A DNA stretch of 41,348 nt from JBFWYO01 sp050186335 (GCA_050186335.1 JBFWYO010000040.1:1-41348), one strand, 5' to 3'. Positions 26,907 to 35,228 are shown, numbered from the stretch's first letter. Made by a program: numbers and translations. Notes: generated by a model from the sequence alone, not told the origin.

Positions 26907-28415
26907 ATGGCTCGTCCGACCGTCTCTTCCGGCGCTGAAACGCAAAGCCGCGCCGTGCGCCTGATGCTGTTTGCCGTGGCGTTCCTCAACGGCTGGATCA
27001 TCATGCAGATCGAAATTCTCGGCGGCCGCGTGCTGGCGCCGTTTTTCGGTTATTCGGTCTATCAATGGGGCGCGCTGATCGGCATCGTGATGGCCGCGCT
27101 GTCGGTCGGCTATTACATCGGCGGGCGCGTCGGCGACCGGCCCTCGGCCAAGTCGTTCCTACTCGGCGCGACGCTGCTTTCGTTGATCTACATCGTCGCG
27201 ATGACGTTCCTGGCCGAAAGCATCCTGCCGAGCTTGCGCGCGGTCGGGCCCGCGTGGGGCGCGGTGATCGCAAGCACGGTGCTGCTGGGCGTGCCGTCGA
27301 TCCTGCTGGCGACCACGTCGCCGATCGTCATCCGGCTGACCGCGACCAATCTGATCGCGAACAGCGCCGGCAAGGTTTACATGGTCTCGACCATCGGCAG
27401 CATCGGCGGGACCTTTTTCACGACCTTCTTCGCCATACCCGAGTTGGGCTCGCGCACCAGCCATCTGGTCGCCGCGGGATTGACCGCGGCCTCGGTGATC
27501 CTGCTGGCGGCGTCGATGCGCGATCGGAAGTTCGCCGGTGCCGCGGTGGTGGCGTTCGCGGCGGCGATTGGAATGCAGGTCGCCGAAGGCGCGAAAAAAG
27601 AACCCGGCATGCTGTTCACCGGCGAGTCGATCTACAACATCATCAAGGTGCAGGAGGCCGGCAACCACCGGTATCTGTTCCTGAACTACACCGACGGCGC
27701 GCAGACGGTGATGATCAAGAACCAGGTGCTGACCGGTTCGTACTACGATTATTTCCTGCTCGGTCCGCATTTGACCGGCGGCAAGAAGGTGCTGTTTCTG
27801 GGCGTTGCCGGCGGCACGTCGCTCAAGCAACTGGTCGATACCTATCCGGATGTCGAAGTCACCGGCGTCGAGCTCGATCCCGCCGTCGTCGATATCGCCA
27901 AGAATTATTTTTTCCTCAAGGATCACCCGCGCATCAAGCTGGTCGCCGAGGACGCGCGCTGGTTCGTATCCTCGACCAAGGAGAAATACGACGTCATCGC
28001 CCTGGACTTGTATGTGACCGGCCACGTCCCGTTCTTCACCACGACGCAGGAATTCTTCGCCGTCGTGCGCGACCGGCTGACCGACAACGGCGTGATGATG
28101 CTAAATCTGCTCTCGGCGCGGCCGGGCGACGAGTTGGTCGGCCCGTTCGTGCGCACCATCGCCAGCCAGTTTCCCAGCGTCTATCTGACCAATTACGGCA
28201 ACTTCATCGTCATCGGCACCAAGCAGAAGACGACGCTGGCGCAGCTCAGCGAGCAGCTGAAAAAGCCCGGCAAGACCGGCGACGTCGATACGGTGCTGCG
28301 GCGCACGCTCGGGTCGATCCGCGACGCGCGCGTCGATGCGAAATGGCCGATGTTCACCGACGATAAGAACGACGTGGAGTTCCGGACGTTCCGGCAGTTC
28401 TACGGGACGTATTGA
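26907..28415 (+). CDS. Membrane-fused spermidine synthase-like protein
   Basis: A 502-aa fusion of a membrane domain (residues about 15-225, seven or so helices) with a spermidine synthase-type methyltransferase domain (about 235-500). The C-terminal domain has a FLGVAGGTS dinucleotide-binding loop (297-305) and VELDP (321-325). At the aminopropyl-transfer site the polyamine synthase pattern DxxDP is replaced by ALDLYVTGHVP (366 onward): the second Asp is missing, so it is doubtful that it makes spermidine. Such fused proteins are widespread and mostly uncharacterised. The start ATG 26907 is preceded by CGAGGA. A palindromic repeat follows the stop by 49 nt. Confidence 0.85.
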   Translation: MARPTVSSGAETQSRAVRLMLFAVAFLNGWIIMQIEILGGRVLAPFFGYSVYQWGALIGIVMAALSVGYYIGGRVGDRPSAKSFLLGATLLSLIYIVAMTFLAESILPSLRAVGPAWGAVIASTVLLGVPSILLATTSPIVIRLTATNLIANSAGKVYMVSTIGSIGGTFFTTFFAIPELGSRTSHLVAAGLTAASVILLAASMRDRKFAGAAVVAFAAAIGMQVAEGAKKEPGMLFTGESIYNIIKVQEAGNHRYLFLNYTDGAQTVMIKNQVLTGSYYDYFLLGPHLTGGKKVLFLGVAGGTSLKQLVDTYPDVEVTGVELDPAVVDIAKNYFFLKDHPRIKLVAEDARWFVSSTKEKYDVIALDLYVTGHVPFFTTTQEFFAVVRDRLTDNGVMMLNLLSARPGDELVGPFVRTIASQFPSVYLTNYGNFIVIGTKQKTTLAQLSEQLKKPGKTGDVDTVLRRTLGSIRDARVDAKWPMFTDDKNDVEFRTFRQFYGTY

Positions 28416-28464
28416 GGGGCCATGCTTTGACAGGCACGACGCGATCGCTGGGCCGTCTTGACCT

Positions 28465-28575
28465 TGTCACCCCGGCCGAAGCGCAGCGGAGAGCCGGGGT
28501 CCAGGATCTGTCCGCGGCGATCGTCCCTGGACCCCGGATCGGCGCGCCGCTACGCGTCGCTGGTCCGGGGTGACA
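28465..28575. repeat. Palindromic intergenic repeat, full copy 2
   Basis: A 111-nt element with perfect outer arms TGTCACCCCGG (28465-28475) and CCGGGGTGACA (28565-28575), and a perfect 11-bp inner pair CCGGGGTCCAG (28494-28504) and CTGGACCCCGG (28527-28537). It lies between two convergent genes and probably serves as a bidirectional terminator or mRNA end-stabilising stem. It differs from the copy at 12321 by a pairing-preserving base change in the inner stem. Confidence 0.88.
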
Positions 28576-28595
28576 ATTGAAATTGAACGCTCGCC

Positions 28596-29258
28596 TTACC
28601 GTTTGCGCACCAAAGTGACCCCGTCGCCGATCGGGACCATCGCGATGCTGACGCGCTTGTCCTTGTGCAATTTGGCGTTGAGCTTGCGCAGCGCCACGGT
28701 CGAAGCGGATTTCTTCTTCGGATCCGCCACCGAACCGCCCCACAGCACGTTGTCGAACGCGACCAGGCCGCCCTGGCGCAGCAATTTCAGCGTCGCCTCG
28801 TAATAGCCGTCGTAATTCTCCTTGTCGGCGTCGATGAAGGCGAAATCGAACGTGCCGGCGTGGCCGTCTTTCAGCAAAGCGCTCAGCGTCTCGAGCGCGG
28901 GGCCCAGGCGCAGGTCGATCTTCTTATCGACGCCCGCGCGCTTCCAGAACGGCTTGCCGATCCTGGTCCATTCGTCGCTGACGTCGCAGGCGATCAGCTT
29001 GCCGTCGGCCGGCAGCGCCTCGGCCACGCAGAGCGCCGAATAGCCGGTGAAGGTGCCGACCTCGAGGCATTTCTTCGCGCCGATGGTCTCGACCAGCAGG
29101 GCCATGAACTGGCCCTGTTCGGGCGAGATCTGCATGCCGCCCCATTCCAGCTTGGCGGTCTTCGCGCGCAGGCTTTTCTTGACCGCGCTGTCGCGCACGG
29201 AATGGGCGACCAGATAGTTGCGGACGGTTTTGTCGATGTTCCAGGACCGGGCGCTCAT
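28596..29258 (-). CDS. CCoAOMT-type O-methyltransferase
   Basis: A 220-aa class I SAM-dependent O-methyltransferase of the caffeoyl-CoA/catechol family. Visible are the SAM motif CLEVGTFTGYSAL (64-76), the metal-binding FIDADKENYDGYYE block (141-154), and an ASTVALRKLNAKLH C-terminal helix. It likely methylates a catechol-like or other hydroxyl group. The start is ATG 29258; the longer open frame beyond it covers non-coding sequence and part of tRNA-Pro on the other strand and is not coding. It is convergent with the MFS/spermidine synthase-like gene across the repeat. Confidence 0.9.
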   Translation of the reverse strand: MSARSWNIDKTVRNYLVAHSVRDSAVKKSLRAKTAKLEWGGMQISPEQGQFMALLVETIGAKKCLEVGTFTGYSALCVAEALPADGKLIACDVSDEWTRIGKPFWKRAGVDKKIDLRLGPALETLSALLKDGHAGTFDFAFIDADKENYDGYYEATLKLLRQGGLVAFDNVLWGGSVADPKKKSASTVALRKLNAKLHKDKRVSIAMVPIGDGVTLVRKR

Positions 29259-29402
29259 GATTGTTCTGCTCTTTGTTTTAAGGGGCGGTTGGGGGAACGG
29301 AGGCGGGGGCGGTGCGCGCGGTGGGCAATATAGGTCGCGCACCGCGACCGGCAACTGCAACCCGAGGGCGCGCGGCGCAATGCCGTCCGACGCGCGCGCG
29401 CC

Positions 29403-29431
29403 TTGAGCTTGCGGGCCGTTTTGTGTATGTG
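29403..29431 (+). promoter_or_regulatory. Candidate sigma70 promoter of tRNA-Pro
   Basis: TTGAGC (29403-29408), 17 nt, TATGTG (29426-29431). Transcription would begin about 7 nt before the mature tRNA at 29445. Confidence 0.5.
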
Positions 29432-29444
29432 AACGGACCGGGTA

Positions 29445-29521
<77 letters not shown>

Positions 29522-29552
29522 ATCGGCGAAGTTTCGGGTAAAGGCGGGAAGC

Positions 29553-29849
29553 ATGACGGCGCGCATCTTCAAACCGGCCAAAACGGCCATGCAATCGGGC
29601 CGCGGCAACACCAAGGATTGGCAGGTCGAATTCGAGCAGGCGGGTCCGAAGCAGCACGACCCGCTGATGGGTTGGACCAGTTCCGCCGACACGCAACAGC
29701 AGGTGAAGCTGTCGTTCGCCACCAAAGACGAAGCGATCGCCTATTGCGAGCGCAACCAGATCGACTATGTGCTGCAGGAACCGCGCGAACGCCGCCTGAA
29801 GCCAAAGGCCTACGCGGACAATTTCCGCTGGACGCCGCGCGCCAGATAG
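29553..29849 (+). CDS. NADH dehydrogenase (complex I) accessory subunit, NDUFS4-like
   Basis: A 98-aa homologue of the NDUFS4/ETC complex I 18-kDa-type accessory subunit, which is found in Alphaproteobacteria and mitochondria. It begins MTARIFKPAKTAMQSGR, then DWQVEFE, PLMGWTSSADTQQQVKLSFATKDEAIAYCERN, and ends in KAYADNFRW, which is the conserved C-terminal motif. It binds on the peripheral arm and helps assembly of the NADH-oxidising part. The gene follows tRNA-Pro by 31 nt. This protein is the strongest taxonomic marker in the window. Confidence 0.92.
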   Translation: MTARIFKPAKTAMQSGRGNTKDWQVEFEQAGPKQHDPLMGWTSSADTQQQVKLSFATKDEAIAYCERNQIDYVLQEPRERRLKPKAYADNFRWTPRAR

Positions 29850-29933
29850 TACGCCATTCGATCGGCGTTTCCGCTGCCGGGACGCCGATTGCGGCCGTGC
29901 CCGTGCCCAAGCCGTGCCCGTTTACGTTGCATC

Positions 29934-30010
29934 GACCCCGTAGCTCAGCCGGATAGAGCAACTGCCTTCTAAGCAGTAGGTCGCAGGTTCGAGTCCTGCC
30001 GGGGTCGCCA
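29934..30010 (+). tRNA. tRNA-Arg (anticodon UCU)
   Basis: A 77-nt gene. The acceptor stem GACCCCG pairs with CGGGGTC, and the anticodon stem ACTGC/GCAGT holds the loop CTTCTAA, so the anticodon is UCU. T-arm GGTTCGAGTCC; CCA is encoded (30008-30010). It is 18 nt from the end of the convergent quinone oxidoreductase-like gene. Confidence 0.97.
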
Positions 30011-30028
30011 GCGTCGCGGTGGCGCGCG

Positions 30029-31000
30029 CTACACCAGCAACACGATCTTCCCGAAATGCGCGTTCGATTGCATGTAGGTCTGCGCTTCGAGCGCGGCGTC
30101 GAACGCGAACGTGCGGTCGACGATCGGCTTCATCTTGCCGCTTTCCAGGAGCGGCCACAGGTCGGCCATCGCGCGGCGGTTGAGTTCGATCTTTTCCTCG
30201 ATCGAGCGCGAGCGGAACGTCACGCCGATCAATTTGATCCGCTTGAGCGCCAATAGATCGAGATCGATCGGCGCTTCCTTGCCGCCCAGGCGGCCGACAT
30301 CGACGATGCGCGCCTTGACGGCGGCGGCTTCGAGATTGCCCGCCAGCACCGAGGCGCCGACATTGTCCATGATCACATCGACGCCCTTGTCCTTGGTGGC
30401 CTCGCGCGCGACCTTGGCGAAATTCTGCGTCTTCGTGTTGATGCCGACATCGACGCCGACGGTTTTGAGCCTGACGAGCTTGGCGTCGCTGCTCGAGGTG
30501 CCCAGTACCATGCCGGCGCCGAGCGCCTTGGCGATCTGCACGCCGGCGATGCCGACGCCGGCGGCGGCGGCCTGAATCAGCACCGCTTCGCCTTTTTGCA
30601 TCGCGCCGTTGACGACGATGGCGTCGTGCGCGGTCAGATACCAGACCGGGATCGAGGCCGCTTCGGCCCAGTTCATGGAGGCGGGGACTTTGAGCGCCAG
30701 GCGATGATCGGCCACGCTGCGTTCGGCATAAGTGCTGCCGGCCATCGCCGTGACCCGGTCGCCCTTAGCGAAGCCTTTGACGTTCGCGCCCATGCCGATC
30801 ACTTCGCCGGTCGTCTCCAGGCCCGGAATGAACGGCCCGGCATTGGCGAAGTGCATCGGCCGGCGCGCGAGATCGGCGCGGTTCAACCCGACTGCCTTGA
30901 CCGCGATCAGCAGATCGTTCGGGCCGGGCATCGGGTCGGCCACGGTCTGCACGGCCAGCGTATTGCCTTCCGGCTTTTCGACGACGACGACGGCTTTCAT
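30029..31000 (-). CDS. Zinc-free MDR family NAD(P)H:quinone oxidoreductase-like protein
   Basis: A 323-aa medium-chain dehydrogenase/reductase of the quinone oxidoreductase (Qor/enoyl reductase) branch. Family signs are VGLNRADLARRP (37-48), PGLETTGEVIGMG, and the dinucleotide loop AAAAGVGIAG (144-153). The catalytic zinc Cys/His ligands of alcohol dehydrogenases are absent, as expected for this branch. The start at ATG 31000 has a GAGAGGAAA site; an open frame upstream adds only low-complexity residues. Likely an NADPH-dependent reductase of quinones or enones. Substrate unknown. Confidence 0.9.
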   Translation of the reverse strand: MKAVVVVEKPEGNTLAVQTVADPMPGPNDLLIAVKAVGLNRADLARRPMHFANAGPFIPGLETTGEVIGMGANVKGFAKGDRVTAMAGSTYAERSVADHRLALKVPASMNWAEAASIPVWYLTAHDAIVVNGAMQKGEAVLIQAAAAGVGIAGVQIAKALGAGMVLGTSSSDAKLVRLKTVGVDVGINTKTQNFAKVAREATKDKGVDVIMDNVGASVLAGNLEAAAVKARIVDVGRLGGKEAPIDLDLLALKRIKLIGVTFRSRSIEEKIELNRRAMADLWPLLESGKMKPIVDRTFAFDAALEAQTYMQSNAHFGKIVLLV

Positions 31001-31222
31001 ACGCGTTTCCTCTCGGCTTTCTCGGAATTGGTGCGCTGCACGGCCGGGCGGCCGATATCGAAGCTTAGGTAATCGCGGCGGACGCGGCAACCTATGGCGG
31101 CTGTTCGCACGTCAGCGTTGCCGTTTGACGGCAGTTCGGTCGCGGGCCCGCGACGCCGGAGTGCGGGCCATCGCGCAAGGCTTTGACCGGGCCATTACCG
31201 CGATGGATCGTAGCCGGCTCGG

Positions 31223-32083
31223 TCACCGCAGATTCCGTTTTCGCACCAACGCCTTGTCGCGCTCGTGCGTCGGCCCGTGGCTCAGCCGGTTCGGGGCTTC
31301 GGTCGTATACATGCAGGCGATCGCCGGCAGAGCGAGGGGCGGCGCATCGCGCGTCAGCCGCAGGAATAGATCCCAATCGGCCATTTCCCGCAGATCGGGA
31401 TCGAAACGCGCTTCGGGCAATCCGGCGCGATGGGCGATGCAGCCGATATCGGCGATATTGTGCCGCGCCACCGCGTGATGATCGTAGGGCCAATAGAACA
31501 GGCGGGGCATCTGCCCGCTGCCTTTGCGGTCGATGCGCGATAAATCGTCCACGACGATGGCGCCGTACAAGATTTTCGAGCCGGGTCGTTGCTCGAAGCC
31601 CCAGACGATCGATTTCAGCCAATTCGGCATCATAATGTTGTCGTCGTCCAGATAGGCGACGAGTTCGCCGCGCGCTTCGGCCAACGCCACGTTACGTGCG
31701 GCGCCGGCACCGACGCCGTCAGCCCGGAAATGGCGAATCCGGGGATTGCCGAGCGCGGCCAGGAACGCCTGCGTGCCGTCGGTGCTGCCATCGTCGACGA
31801 TCAGCAATTCCCAGTGCGGGTAGGTTTGTCGTTCGACCGATGCGATGGCGCGTTGCAGAAGCGCGCTGCGATTGCGCGTCGGCAGAACCACGGAGACAAG
31901 CGGCCGCGTGTGGACGGCGGCGCGCTCGATCCAGTCCATCACGGTTCTGACTTCGAGCTGGCGCGCATGGTCGTCCACGCGCTTGGCAAGTGCCTCGTGC
32001 TGCTTGATCGCGGCGGCGACCCGCGCTTCCAGAGCACTTAGCCGGCGCCACGCGGTGGCGATGCGTTTCAGTCTCGAAAGCAT
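31223..32083 (-). CDS. Family 2 glycosyltransferase with N-terminal coiled coil
   Basis: A 286-aa GT-A fold glycosyltransferase. Residues 5-45 form a predicted amphipathic helix or coiled coil rich in Arg, Ala and Leu. The catalytic domain begins at PLVSVVLPTRNRS (61-73), with DDGSTDG (97-103) and the metal DxD as YLDDDN (144-149). The protein adds a sugar from a nucleotide-sugar donor to an unknown acceptor. No polysaccharide cluster surrounds it. The gene is isolated, with about 220 nt of apparently empty sequence on its downstream side and 255 nt upstream. Confidence 0.9.
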   Translation of the reverse strand: MLSRLKRIATAWRRLSALEARVAAAIKQHEALAKRVDDHARQLEVRTVMDWIERAAVHTRPLVSVVLPTRNRSALLQRAIASVERQTYPHWELLIVDDGSTDGTQAFLAALGNPRIRHFRADGVGAGAARNVALAEARGELVAYLDDDNIMMPNWLKSIVWGFEQRPGSKILYGAIVVDDLSRIDRKGSGQMPRLFYWPYDHHAVARHNIADIGCIAHRAGLPEARFDPDLREMADWDLFLRLTRDAPPLALPAIACMYTTEAPNRLSHGPTHERDKALVRKRNLR

Positions 32084-32280
32084 GCAAACCCTCGTTCGAA
32101 CCGGCGGACCGCTCCGTCATGTGCGTCGGCGGCGGAACACAGACCGTCTGCCGGCCGGATCATTTCATCGAGCGGGGGCCGGAACTCTTGGCAAAAATAC
32201 GCCAGCGGATCCGCTCGGTACCGCCAGTCAAACGGGAGTCGGCGCCCAAGGCTTACGGTAGAGGTAACCGCGTGCAGTCA

Positions 32281-32314
32281 AGAAAACGCCGGCTGAATCG
32301 CTTCAGCCGGCGTT
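32281..32314 (-). terminator. Intrinsic terminator after the small lipoprotein gene
   Basis: AACGCCGGCTGA (32285-32296) and TCAGCCGGCGTT (32303-32314) form a perfect 12-bp stem with a 6-nt loop. On the minus strand the stem is followed by a TTTTCTT-type run. It lies 25 nt after the stop of the lipoprotein gene and fits an intrinsic terminator. Confidence 0.85.
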
Positions 32315-32338
32315 GATCTCGATGGGATGCAAGCGCGG

Positions 32339-32794
32339 CTATTTCTTCTTCATCGCCGGCTTGTCGTCCTGGAAATACGGCTCGTTGCTGACGATGCCGG
32401 GCGTCATAGCAGGTGGCGTGCCTGGGGTGGCCGGCGCTGCGGTCGTCGTACCTGGCGCGCCCGTTGTCGTGGCTGGCGGGCTACCCGGCGCTACGACACT
32501 GCGATGGCTGCTCACGCGGCCCATCGTCGTAGTCGAATAACCGCTGGTCGACGACGAGCGGCCCGGAGGATTGTCCGGAAACGCATCGTGCGCACTGATG
32601 CGGGTCTTCTCGATGCCGCCGGGCATCGGGCTTGCACTGCTCTTGGTCGCCGCCGGCGAGACGGCGTGGCGGCTGATGCTTTCCGGCTTCTTGCCGGGAT
32701 CTTTCTGTGCGGCGGTATTCGATTGGCACGCACTCAGCGCCAAGGTCGCGGCGGCGATCAGGGTCGATACTTTGACTAAGTTTGGCATGGGCAT
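32339..32794 (-). CDS. Small lipoprotein with ISAH and NEPYFQDD motifs (first of a pair)
   Basis: A 151-aa protein with a lipoprotein signal (LSAC lipobox, Cys23). After it come a polar linker, an ESIS motif (38-41), RISAHDAFPDNP (65-76), a Pro/Thr/Ala/Gly-rich low-complexity stretch (about 95-131), then IVSNEPYFQDD (134-144) and a basic tail (KKK). The start ATG 32794 is supported by AGAGGAGAAA. A paralogue at 33163-33567 shares the motifs but not the linker. I do not recognise a family. The sequence suggests an envelope-anchored, mostly disordered protein with two short conserved contact motifs. Confidence 0.83.
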   Translation of the reverse strand: MPMPNLVKVSTLIAAATLALSACQSNTAAQKDPGKKPESISRHAVSPAATKSSASPMPGGIEKTRISAHDAFPDNPPGRSSSTSGYSTTTMGRVSSHRSVVAPGSPPATTTGAPGTTTAAPATPGTPPAMTPGIVSNEPYFQDDKPAMKKK

Positions 32795-32880
32795 CCGTTT
32801 CTCCTCTAAAAATCTGGTGATGGCCGCTGGGCTTCGGTCATGTCGGCTAAACAGTGCGTCCCAGATCGGTCTCACCGCCT

Positions 32881-32892
32881 GTATACGTATAC
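32881..32892. promoter_or_regulatory. Perfect 12-nt palindrome GTATACGTATAC (possible regulator site)
   Basis: GTATACGTATAC is identical to its reverse complement and is 87 nt upstream of the lipoprotein start. The GTATAC half recurs in TTGTATACACAA at 33769. Such symmetric sites are typical of GntR-type regulators. Function is inferred. Confidence 0.4.
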
Positions 32893-33083
32893 TAAGGCAG
32901 CGGCTTGTCGCCGGGGCGTCAAGCCGCTGCCAATCGATATCGCCGCGAATCTCCCTTCGTACCGAGATTTCGGTGGATTCATTCCGCCCCTCGGCGACAC
33001 GATCGAATATCGCGCGCTCGGCAGTTCCATAAATCATACTAGCAGAAGCAAGCGGCTTGCGGAACCGCGGTTGCGAGCGCATC

Positions 33084-33110
33084 CGCGACGCCGTAAAAAA
33101 CGGCATCGCG
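33084..33110 (-). terminator. Stem-loop after the second NEPYFQDD gene
   Basis: CGCGACGCCGT and ACGGCATCGCG pair with one mismatch over 11 bp around an A-rich 5-nt loop (T-rich on the minus strand). It lies about 50 nt after the stop at 33163. There is no T-tract after it, so termination is possible but not certain. Confidence 0.5.
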
Positions 33111-33162
33111 GGCCTTGTGCCTGGCCAACGATGCCTTTGTGCAGTGCAATATTCCGGTTATT

Positions 33163-33567
33163 TTAACGCCGGTACGGCGGGACGTCATCCTGGAAGTACG
33201 GCTCGTTGCTGATGATTTCGATTTGCGGTCCGGCTGAACCCGGTGGCGTGTAATACGGCGCCATCGGTTGGTTCGAGTTCGGATACATGTATAGCGGGGG
33301 CGGCGCATAATTCGACGTATTGCCCGGATTGGTCGGATTTGCCTCATGAGCACTGATCCGGCCATTGTCCGACGGTACGCCGCTGGACGGCATACCGGAA
33401 TCGCTGTCCCGGCTGCTGTAGATCGGACCCGGGAACGTTTGCACCGGAACCCCGTGATTGCTGGTGCGGGTGTCGGAAATCGACTCCTCGGCTTGTGCGA
33501 ATGTCGCAAAACCGAGAGCAAACGGTGCCGCTACGAGTATGGCAAGAATCTTGGGTATTTTGGTCAT
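33163..33567 (-). CDS. Small secreted protein with ISAH and NEPYFQDD motifs (second of a pair)
   Basis: A 134-aa exported protein with a Sec signal peptide (cleavage after AQA, residue 26) and no lipobox. It contains ESIS (28-31), RISAHEANPTNP (70-81), a Pro/Tyr/Asn-rich stretch (82-112), IISNEPYFQDD (118-128) and a short basic end (PYRR). Start ATG 33567 has an AAGGAGA site. The shared motifs with the lipoprotein gene point to one family with one membrane-anchored and one free member. I know no named family. Confidence 0.83.
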   Translation of the reverse strand: MTKIPKILAILVAAPFALGFATFAQAEESISDTRTSNHGVPVQTFPGPIYSSRDSDSGMPSSGVPSDNGRISAHEANPTNPGNTSNYAPPPLYMYPNSNQPMAPYYTPPGSAGPQIEIISNEPYFQDDVPPYRR

Positions 33568-33768
33568 ACAGGTCTCCTTGAACATAAGCCCCGGAACGGA
33601 TTCGGGACTATTGGCCATAGGAACGCCCTCGACCCGGCTCTGTTCCCGCAATTCGTGTATCTCCGGCCCTGGAACAGGCCCGATACCCGCAATACGCGCG
33701 AGCCTCCAAGTGGCTGCTTTCGTGAATTGGCGCGCTGCCGACGCGAATGCGCCATAGAAGCAATTTTT

Positions 33769-33780
33769 TTGTATACACAA
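33769..33780. promoter_or_regulatory. GntR-like operator candidate TTGTATACACAA
   Basis: Near-palindrome with an 8-nt perfect core TGTATACA. It resembles the TTGTATACAA-type sites of FCD/GntR regulators. Its centre is about 63 nt (six helical turns) from that of the site at 33832. No regulator gene is in the window. Confidence 0.4.
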
Positions 33781-33831
33781 GTGCACCGTTTCCGGCCGAC
33801 ATTTCGATCAAATCGACCGAGCTTTGTAATT

Positions 33832-33841
33832 TTGTGTACAA
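33832..33841. promoter_or_regulatory. GntR-like operator candidate TTGTGTACAA
   Basis: TTGT-GT-ACAA, with symmetric outer half-sites, similar to 33769-33780 and about 136 nt upstream of livK. The pair may loop or bind cooperatively. Confidence 0.4.
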
Positions 33842-33976
33842 TTTGCCGGGACGGGGCGCGGCAGGCATTCTATAATTCTTGGTCGGCGCTTTCGCGCCAG
33901 TGGCCCGAATTACCGGGCGACTTTGGCGAGCCGGCGCATTCAGAAGAATTCAAGCGGCTACCAAGCGGAGGATCTC

Positions 33977-35215
33977 ATGAAAGATAAGAAATCGCGTAGC
34001 GGCGTCTCGCGCCGACAATTCGTCGCCGGCGCAACTGCCGCGACGGCGGCGGCAAGCATCGGATTTCCGGCCGTTCTGCGCGCACAGGCGGCGCCGATCA
34101 AGGTTGGCGTTCTGCATCCGGTGACCGGCCCGTTGGCGTATTCGGGCAACCAATCGCGCGCCGGTGCGCTGATGGCGATCGACGCCATCAACGCGGCGGG
34201 CGGCATCAAGTCGATGGGCGGGGCGAAGCTCGAAGCCGTGCTCGGCGATGCGCAATCCAAGCCGGATGTCGGCGCGGCGGAAGTCGAAAAGATGAACGAA
34301 GCCGGCGTTGCCGCGATCGTCGGTCCGTTCGCCAGCGCCATCGCGTTGGCAACCACGCAGGCCGCGGCGAAACACAATATTCCGCACGTCGTCGACGTCG
34401 GCGTGGTCGATCAGGTGGTGACGCGCGGGCTCAAGAACACGTTCCGCTTCGGTCCCGGCATCACCAGCATCGTCGACACCGCGATCCAGAATCTCGGCGC
34501 GCTGATCAAGGAAAGCAAGACGCCGATCAAGACCGTGGCGATCGTTCACGAAGAGTCGGCGTTCGGCTCGGGCATGGCGAAGACCTTGAACGCGCGCCTG
34601 CCGGGCATGGGCCTGGAGATCGTCGAGACGATCAGCCACGCCAACCCGACGCGCGATTTCGGCACCATCGCCCTCAAGCTCAAGGGCCGCAACCCCGATT
34701 TGATCATCCCGTCGAACTACTACGACGAGTATGTGCTGCTGGCGCGCACCATGCTGCAGCAGAAGATCTCGCCGAAAGCGATCTATTCGATCCTGGGCGG
34801 CGGCGCATCGAGCATGCGTTTCGTGCAGGAATTCAACGACGCCGCGCAATACGTGATCGACACCAACCACTGGGTCGATCCGCGCAAGCCGGGTTCGGCG
34901 GCGTTGATGAAGCAAGTCGAGGCGAAGAAGCTGTTCTTCACCTACGAAGTCTTCCTCAACTACGACTGCGTGCGCTTGCTGGCCGACGCGCTGGAACGCG
35001 CCAAGTCGGCCAAGCGCGAAGGCATCATCGACGCGCTCGCCGCATCGACCTGGGCCGATACGATCATGCCGTATGGCCCGACCAAGTTCGTCAATGGTCA
35101 GAACCAATCCGCGCGCGTGGTCAACACGCAGATCATCGGCAAGGAGATCAAGCTGATCTTCCCCAAAGAGGTTGCCAACGCGGCGCCGGTGTTCCCGATG
35201 CCGAAACGCGGCTGA
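33977..35215 (+). CDS. livK: Branched-chain amino acid-type ABC transporter substrate-binding protein
   Basis: A 412-aa periplasmic binding protein of the Leu/Ile/Val-type family (Peripla_BP_6). A twin-arginine signal (SRRQFVAGA, 11-19) precedes about 35 hydrophobic or small residues; cleavage near AQA. The mature part starts IKVGVLHPVTGPLAYSG, the typical opening, and continues with GAAEVEKMNEAGVAAIVGPF. The start ATG 33977 has CGGAGGA upstream. Export by Tat suggests folding before export. Proteins in this family bind many ligands, including aromatics, so amino acid specificity is not assured. First gene of the liv operon. Confidence 0.92.
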   Translation: MKDKKSRSGVSRRQFVAGATAATAAASIGFPAVLRAQAAPIKVGVLHPVTGPLAYSGNQSRAGALMAIDAINAAGGIKSMGGAKLEAVLGDAQSKPDVGAAEVEKMNEAGVAAIVGPFASAIALATTQAAAKHNIPHVVDVGVVDQVVTRGLKNTFRFGPGITSIVDTAIQNLGALIKESKTPIKTVAIVHEESAFGSGMAKTLNARLPGMGLEIVETISHANPTRDFGTIALKLKGRNPDLIIPSNYYDEYVLLARTMLQQKISPKAIYSILGGGASSMRFVQEFNDAAQYVIDTNHWVDPRKPGSAALMKQVEAKKLFFTYEVFLNYDCVRLLADALERAKSAKREGIIDALAASTWADTIMPYGPTKFVNGQNQSARVVNTQIIGKEIKLIFPKEVANAAPVFPMPKRG

Positions 35216-35228
35216 TCGACTGTGACGG

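Larger units (their letters stand above)
32795..33162. other. Intergenic region (368 nt) between the two NEPYFQDD genes
   Basis: Holds the promoter of the lipoprotein gene on its left side and the terminator of the second gene on its right. It includes a 12-nt perfect palindrome (32881-32892) and a strong stem-loop (33084-33110). The rest shows no coding signal that I can support. Confidence 0.5.
33568..33976. other. Divergent intergenic region (409 nt) upstream of the liv operon
   Basis: Separates the minus-strand secreted-protein gene from livK. It is AT-richer at 33760-33845, where two similar symmetric sites occur (33769-33780 and 33832-33841). A TATAAT lies near 33871, but no good -35 is at the right distance. 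No coding signal is supported. Confidence 0.5.
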
